This document shows positions 52,746-55,892 of a stretch of 55,892 bases of DNA, piece by piece. The stretch covers positions 1 through 55,892 of the forward strand of contig JAADFN010000032.1 in NCBI GenBank assembly GCA_013152895.1, written 5' to 3'. Positions within the stretch are counted from its first letter, which is position 1. Every line of letters begins with the position of its first letter. The stretch is from Acidobacteriota bacterium. GTDB taxonomy: Bacteria > Acidobacteriota > Thermoanaerobaculia > Thermoanaerobaculales > Sulfomarinibacteraceae. A program made the position numbers and the translations under genes. Below the pieces are notes generated by a model. It was given only the letters and a program-made list of their open reading frames with translations. It was not told the origin of the DNA and ran no database searches.

Positions 52746-53459
52746 ATGAGAAAGCACACACTGATGGCAATGATCCTCCTGCTCGCCGGGGCGGCCGGCG
52801 TCAACGCCGCGGCCGGGGAACGTGTGATCAGCGGCACATACCCGGCCAAGGGGCTCGAAGGCATCGAGCTGAACGTCGCCGTCGGCGATGCCAGGATCAC
52901 GGTTGGAAAGCCCGGAATCATCGAGTTTCACGTTCGTCTGACACCGCGCCGCGGTGGCGTCTTCTCCTCCATGGCCGAGGCCCGCAAACAGGTCGATGCC
53001 GCCCGGCTCGACATGACGCCCGCCGGGAAGACGCTCAAGCTTTCGATCCAGTCGAACGGTCAGAATCCAAAGTTCGAAGCCACGTGGAGCATCTCCATCC
53101 CCGCCCGTCTTGGGGTCTCCGTCCGCACCGGCGTCGGCGACGTCATGATCCGAGGCGTGACGGGAGCGGTCAAAGTCAAGGACGGCGTCGGCGATGTCAC
53201 GGTGACAACCCACGGCTCACACGTCACCGTTGATACCGGGGTTGGCGACGTCACGATCCGCGGTGACCTGGCCCGGTTCGGCCGTATCACCGGCGCCGCC
53301 GGCGTCGGCGATGCGACCCTGACGACGCCGAACACGACGATCGATGGGAGCGGCATGGTCGGCAAACGGCTGAGCTGGACCGGCCCAGGGCCCGGCGTGA
53401 TGCGCATCAAGGCCGGCGTCGGCGACGTCGAGATCAGCCTGGTGGTCTCCCCGCACTGA
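52746..53459 (+). CDS. Second exported DUF4097-like protein
   Basis: The 237-aa protein has a signal peptide (LMAMILLLAGAAGVNAAAG) and repeats built on V-GVGDV: VRTGVGDVMIRGV, VKDGVGDVTVTTHG, VDTGVGDVTIRGD, IKAGVGDVEISLV. The ATG at 52746 was chosen over a GTG at 52728 because the signal peptide is then normal. The C-terminus ends within a strand repeat. It is related to the preceding gene in fold but not closely in sequence. Confidence 0.7.
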   Translation: MRKHTLMAMILLLAGAAGVNAAAGERVISGTYPAKGLEGIELNVAVGDARITVGKPGIIEFHVRLTPRRGGVFSSMAEARKQVDAARLDMTPAGKTLKLSIQSNGQNPKFEATWSISIPARLGVSVRTGVGDVMIRGVTGAVKVKDGVGDVTVTTHGSHVTVDTGVGDVTIRGDLARFGRITGAAGVGDATLTTPNTTIDGSGMVGKRLSWTGPGPGVMRIKAGVGDVEISLVVSPH

Positions 53460-53603
53460 TAGCCCGCATTTCTCCCGCGTTTCCAGCTGCAACCGCAGAA
53501 ACGCGTGCCACCGCGCCGTTTTGGTGGTGCCTTGCTTGAAACGCCACGCGTTGCAGGCAGTCTCCACGCTCTCGCAACGAAAGTGCGCGAGATACGCGGG
53601 CTA
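53460..53603. repeat. Complete MITE-like repeat, copy D
   Basis: This 144-bp element fills the gap between convergent genes. Terminal inverted repeats are TAGCCCGCATTTCTCCCGC at the left and, read in reverse, TAGCCCGCGTATCTCGCGC at the right, with about four mismatches in 19 bp. The interior shares GTGCCAC, CCTTG and CTCCACGCTCTCGCAACGAAAG with copies B and C. Confidence 0.65.
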
Positions 53604-53619
53604 CCTGGAACGGCCACCG

Positions 53620-55263
53620 TTACGGCTTGAAAACGACAACGTGGAAACCCGTCTGCACCGCGTTTCCCGAAAGATCATAGATCTGCACCAGCAACTTCCC
53701 GCCGACGCTACCGGTGGTGGCAAACCTCGGGGTATTCGAGGCAGTCGTCGGGGTCACCTCGGTCACGTACTGTTGATAGTAATAGGTAACGTTAGCAATT
53801 GTGATTTCATACCTCTTGTACGTGGCGTTCCATGTCGAGCTGACGTTCGGCGTTCCTTTGAAGACCGCGCCATCTTGCTTGATTACGGCATACGCGATCG
53901 GCAGGGACACATGCGCCGTCCCCGCCGAGACCCGCCCGGTCGAATCCACCGTAAAGACATTCTGTGAGCTCCCGTCTTGGACCTGAAGCAGTGTGCTACC
54001 GCCACCCTGCACAAAAAGCGGAATCCCGGACGAGCTTCCGGCCGTGACGCCGTACCCCGAGCTCGAATAGCCCCGGACCCCGGTGCCGCCGGCAGAAGCG
54101 TACCCGTACACGCCGTACATGGCGCCATCAGTGACCCCCTTGATGCCGAATCCAGAACCCGTGTTCTTGACGCTGAAGGCCACACCCGAGCTGCTCACCG
54201 CGCCCGAGTACGGCAGGCTCAGCCCGCCCTCGGCATCGGCAGCCCAGCCGACGGACGATCCGTTGAACTTGAGCACCTGGCCGCTGGACGCACCCGAGCC
54301 GCTGATCTTGGCGGTTGTTACGGCCCCGTTGGCGATCTTCGCGCTCGACACCGAACCATCCGCAAGCTTCGCCGCCGTGATCCCGCCGTTCGCAACTCCG
54401 AGCGGGCTCGACGACGTCCCGTCGCCAGCCAGCGTGCTATCGTGCGCCACCTGTGTCAGCCCCGACCCCGAGCCCTGCGTCAGCTCGTACTCCATCTCCA
54501 GCGTCGACGGATCCTGCGACACCGTGCCGTTGCCAACCATGGAGGCGAACGTCAGCACCTTTCCCGTCCCCGACAGCACCTCAACATCCATCCGCCCGCC
54601 GTCCACCGTCGCGCCGGAGTTGAACGCGTGCAGGCTGACCTGGATCGGCTCGTACGGCGAGAGCGTGTACATCTTCGTCGCGACCGGCACCCCGTCCCGG
54701 TCGTACAGCGTCACCTGGACGTTCGCCGTCCCCCCGGCCGTCTCCACCAGCGCGAAGTTGCTCCGAAAGCTCCCGTCCGCAGGCTGCGTGATCCCAGGAA
54801 TCGACGTCTTCTGACCCGAGCCGATCGCCAGCTCCGACGGCATCGCCGCCACGAACTGCCCCTGCGAGTCCGCCAGCCCGGCCGCCGTCAGGTTGTACGA
54901 GCGCGCCGAGACCACTACCTTGTGGTCGCTCTGGAACCGCAACGCCCCCTTGGCGTCGCTCAACCCGAACAGGTCCTGGAATACGTCCCCGAGCTTCATC
55001 GTCTCGCCCGGATTTACCGTCACCGTCTGGCTCATCGGCGACACGTTCGAATGATCTCTGACGAGGAAGCTCACCGTCACCTGGGCCGCCTGCGTCCCCG
55101 GGTTGTGGATCCACACCGTCGCGTACCACTGCGAGCCGTTCTGCCCGGGTGTCCGCGCCAAAGATGGCTCCCACAGGTCCGTGCCGGGAATTCCAGCCCA
55201 GGCCCCGGCCACCAGGAATACCACCACAACAATCACGACAACGCCTAATACTCTCCCTTTCAT
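53620..55263 (-). CDS. Large secreted repeat protein, possibly surface or fibre-like
   Basis: The 547-aa protein has a signal peptide (VLGVVVIVVVVFLVAGAWA). The N-terminal half is Ig-like (YATVWIHNPGTQAAQVTVSFL, DRDGVPVATKMYTLSPYEPI). Then come tail-fibre-like repeats: ITAAKLADGSVSSAKIANGAV and GVYGYASAGGTGVRGYSSSG. The C-terminal part resembles a beta domain of trimeric fibres. The ATG at 55263 follows GGAGGACA. Proteins of this shape occur in Acidobacteriota; the function is unknown. Confidence 0.75.
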   Translation of the reverse strand: MKGRVLGVVVIVVVVFLVAGAWAGIPGTDLWEPSLARTPGQNGSQWYATVWIHNPGTQAAQVTVSFLVRDHSNVSPMSQTVTVNPGETMKLGDVFQDLFGLSDAKGALRFQSDHKVVVSARSYNLTAAGLADSQGQFVAAMPSELAIGSGQKTSIPGITQPADGSFRSNFALVETAGGTANVQVTLYDRDGVPVATKMYTLSPYEPIQVSLHAFNSGATVDGGRMDVEVLSGTGKVLTFASMVGNGTVSQDPSTLEMEYELTQGSGSGLTQVAHDSTLAGDGTSSSPLGVANGGITAAKLADGSVSSAKIANGAVTTAKISGSGASSGQVLKFNGSSVGWAADAEGGLSLPYSGAVSSSGVAFSVKNTGSGFGIKGVTDGAMYGVYGYASAGGTGVRGYSSSGYGVTAGSSSGIPLFVQGGGSTLLQVQDGSSQNVFTVDSTGRVSAGTAHVSLPIAYAVIKQDGAVFKGTPNVSSTWNATYKRYEITIANVTYYYQQYVTEVTPTTASNTPRFATTGSVGGKLLVQIYDLSGNAVQTGFHVVVFKP

Positions 55264-55291
55264 GTTGTCCTCCAGATTTGTTTTGATTGTA

Positions 55292-55320
55292 ATTATGGTC
55301 CTCTCGCGGTGTAATTGCAA
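55292..55320 (-). promoter_or_regulatory. Sigma-70-type promoter of the secreted repeat protein gene
   Basis: On the minus strand TTGCAA and CATAAT are 17 bp apart, about 30 bp before the start codon. The region is AT-rich compared with its surroundings. Confidence 0.5.
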
Positions 55321-55892
55321 GGTCCTGAGGCCGAGGTTGTTGCGCTGTACCCATTTTGGAGGAGGGGGGGTTGTCGTCAATGGCACGGGTTGTCGGCTTC
55401 GCGTGTGACCTCCGTGGTGAAATCCCGCGCCTTCGCGCCTCGGCGTCGCCTTCTCTCCGATCGATGGAAATCCGCAAAATCCGTGACCTCCACTTGTCTC
55501 CGGGTTTGGCGCTCCCCCACCCGGATCCTTCGCCACGGGCCGATGGCCCTTCGCTCTCGACGAACAAGCATTTCCGGTCAACGGGGAATGTCGTGTATGT
55601 CACTGTCATCGCACGCCTTGCTGAGGCCACCCCCCCCTTGTTCATCCGCAGACGTGGTACTGCTCGTGGGGCATGACGGTGCTCAGGATGACAGGCTGAG
55701 GAGAGGCCTCCGGCTCCTCCGAGTGAAGGGACACGCCTCCGGCTCATCAGCGGCCGCAGGGCGTCGGATGCCACCGCTCATCTTTGCGAGCGGCGGGTGT
55801 CTCGCCCGCCCGGCGGAGAGAGCTCACATTACGTGCTGGGCCGAAAAGCCTGTTCCCCCACCCAGGCGGCGGGACCCCTGCCGCTACCAAGG
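55321..55892. other. Gene-free end of window with simple GCG-type repeat
   Basis: No gene is supported in these 572 bp. Around 55425-55455 there are imperfect 8-bp units (GCGCCTTC, GCGCCTCG, GCGTCGCC), followed by AAATCCGCAAAATCCGTGA. Such sequences occur as dispersed intergenic repeats in many metagenome bacteria. The short ORFs have no features. Confidence 0.4.

Noticed and set aside
53460-53619. Short ORFs inside MITE-like copies B, C and D as a conserved small protein
   Set aside because: The frames differ between copies and contain stops; sequence and terminal inverted repeats fit a non-coding element better.
55420-55500. Possible CRISPR-like array at the window end
   Set aside because: The units are only ~8 bp, imperfect and without spacers; no cas genes are present anywhere in the window.

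Overview
The window is GC-rich and densely coded. It suggests a Gram-negative, respiring bacterium with an elaborate outer-membrane electron-transfer apparatus. The family mix fits Acidobacteriota best: paired-CXXCH cytochromes, a Ser/Thr kinase fused to WD40-like repeats, DUF4097-type proteins, an IPTL-CTERM-like segment and a large secreted 'AKLADGSV' repeat protein. That assignment is inference; no rRNA or marker gene is present.

Layout. (1) 1-2800: structured repeats and glycogen phosphorylase. (2) 2801-9792: two papain-fold (C39-like) protein genes with related accessory domains, a secreted beta-propeller protein and a LuxR-type regulator. The two divergent leaders share an identical 21-bp operator-like sequence. 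(3) 9793-31714: a cytochrome region with 60 CXXCH motifs plus three variant motifs. It holds a pentaheme protein, an HD-GYP protein, a ~15-heme protein, a propeller/cytochrome fusion, a sensor kinase carrying its own CXXCH, an NtrC-type sigma-54 activator, a degenerate receiver and a 21-heme protein. These are followed by two propeller lipoproteins, two tetraheme proteins resembling extracellular filament cytochromes, a parvulin-type chaperone, an outer-membrane barrel and an octaheme protein. (4) 31586-38015: small and decayed genes, then a complete ccmABCDEF haem-attachment operon whose CcmE carries Cys instead of His. (5) 38312-42628: a flavin dehydrogenase and a Ser/Thr kinase. (6) 42693-48792: an exopolysaccharide operon (NusG-like antiterminator, tyrosine autokinase, nucleotidyltransferase, UDP-sugar dehydrogenase, epimerase). 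(7) 49074-55263: thioredoxin, a TPR protein, two DUF4097-like proteins and a large secreted repeat protein.

How it may work together. The kinase (periplasmic haem motif) and the NtrC-type regulator sit in the centre of the cytochrome cluster. Three sigma-54 promoters (two near-perfect) precede cytochrome genes. A degenerate palindrome, roughly GKGGAATMATCCCCA, occurs as pairs exactly 31 bp apart at three of the cytochrome loci. I infer a haem- or redox-sensing two-component system that switches on a porin/cytochrome conduit and a possible cytochrome nanowire, with the ccm operon supplying haem attachment.

A family of ~130-150 bp MITE-like elements is scattered through intergenic gaps. One copy appears to lie between the paired sites and the promoter of the main tetraheme gene. 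All similarity statements were made by eye; no database search was possible.
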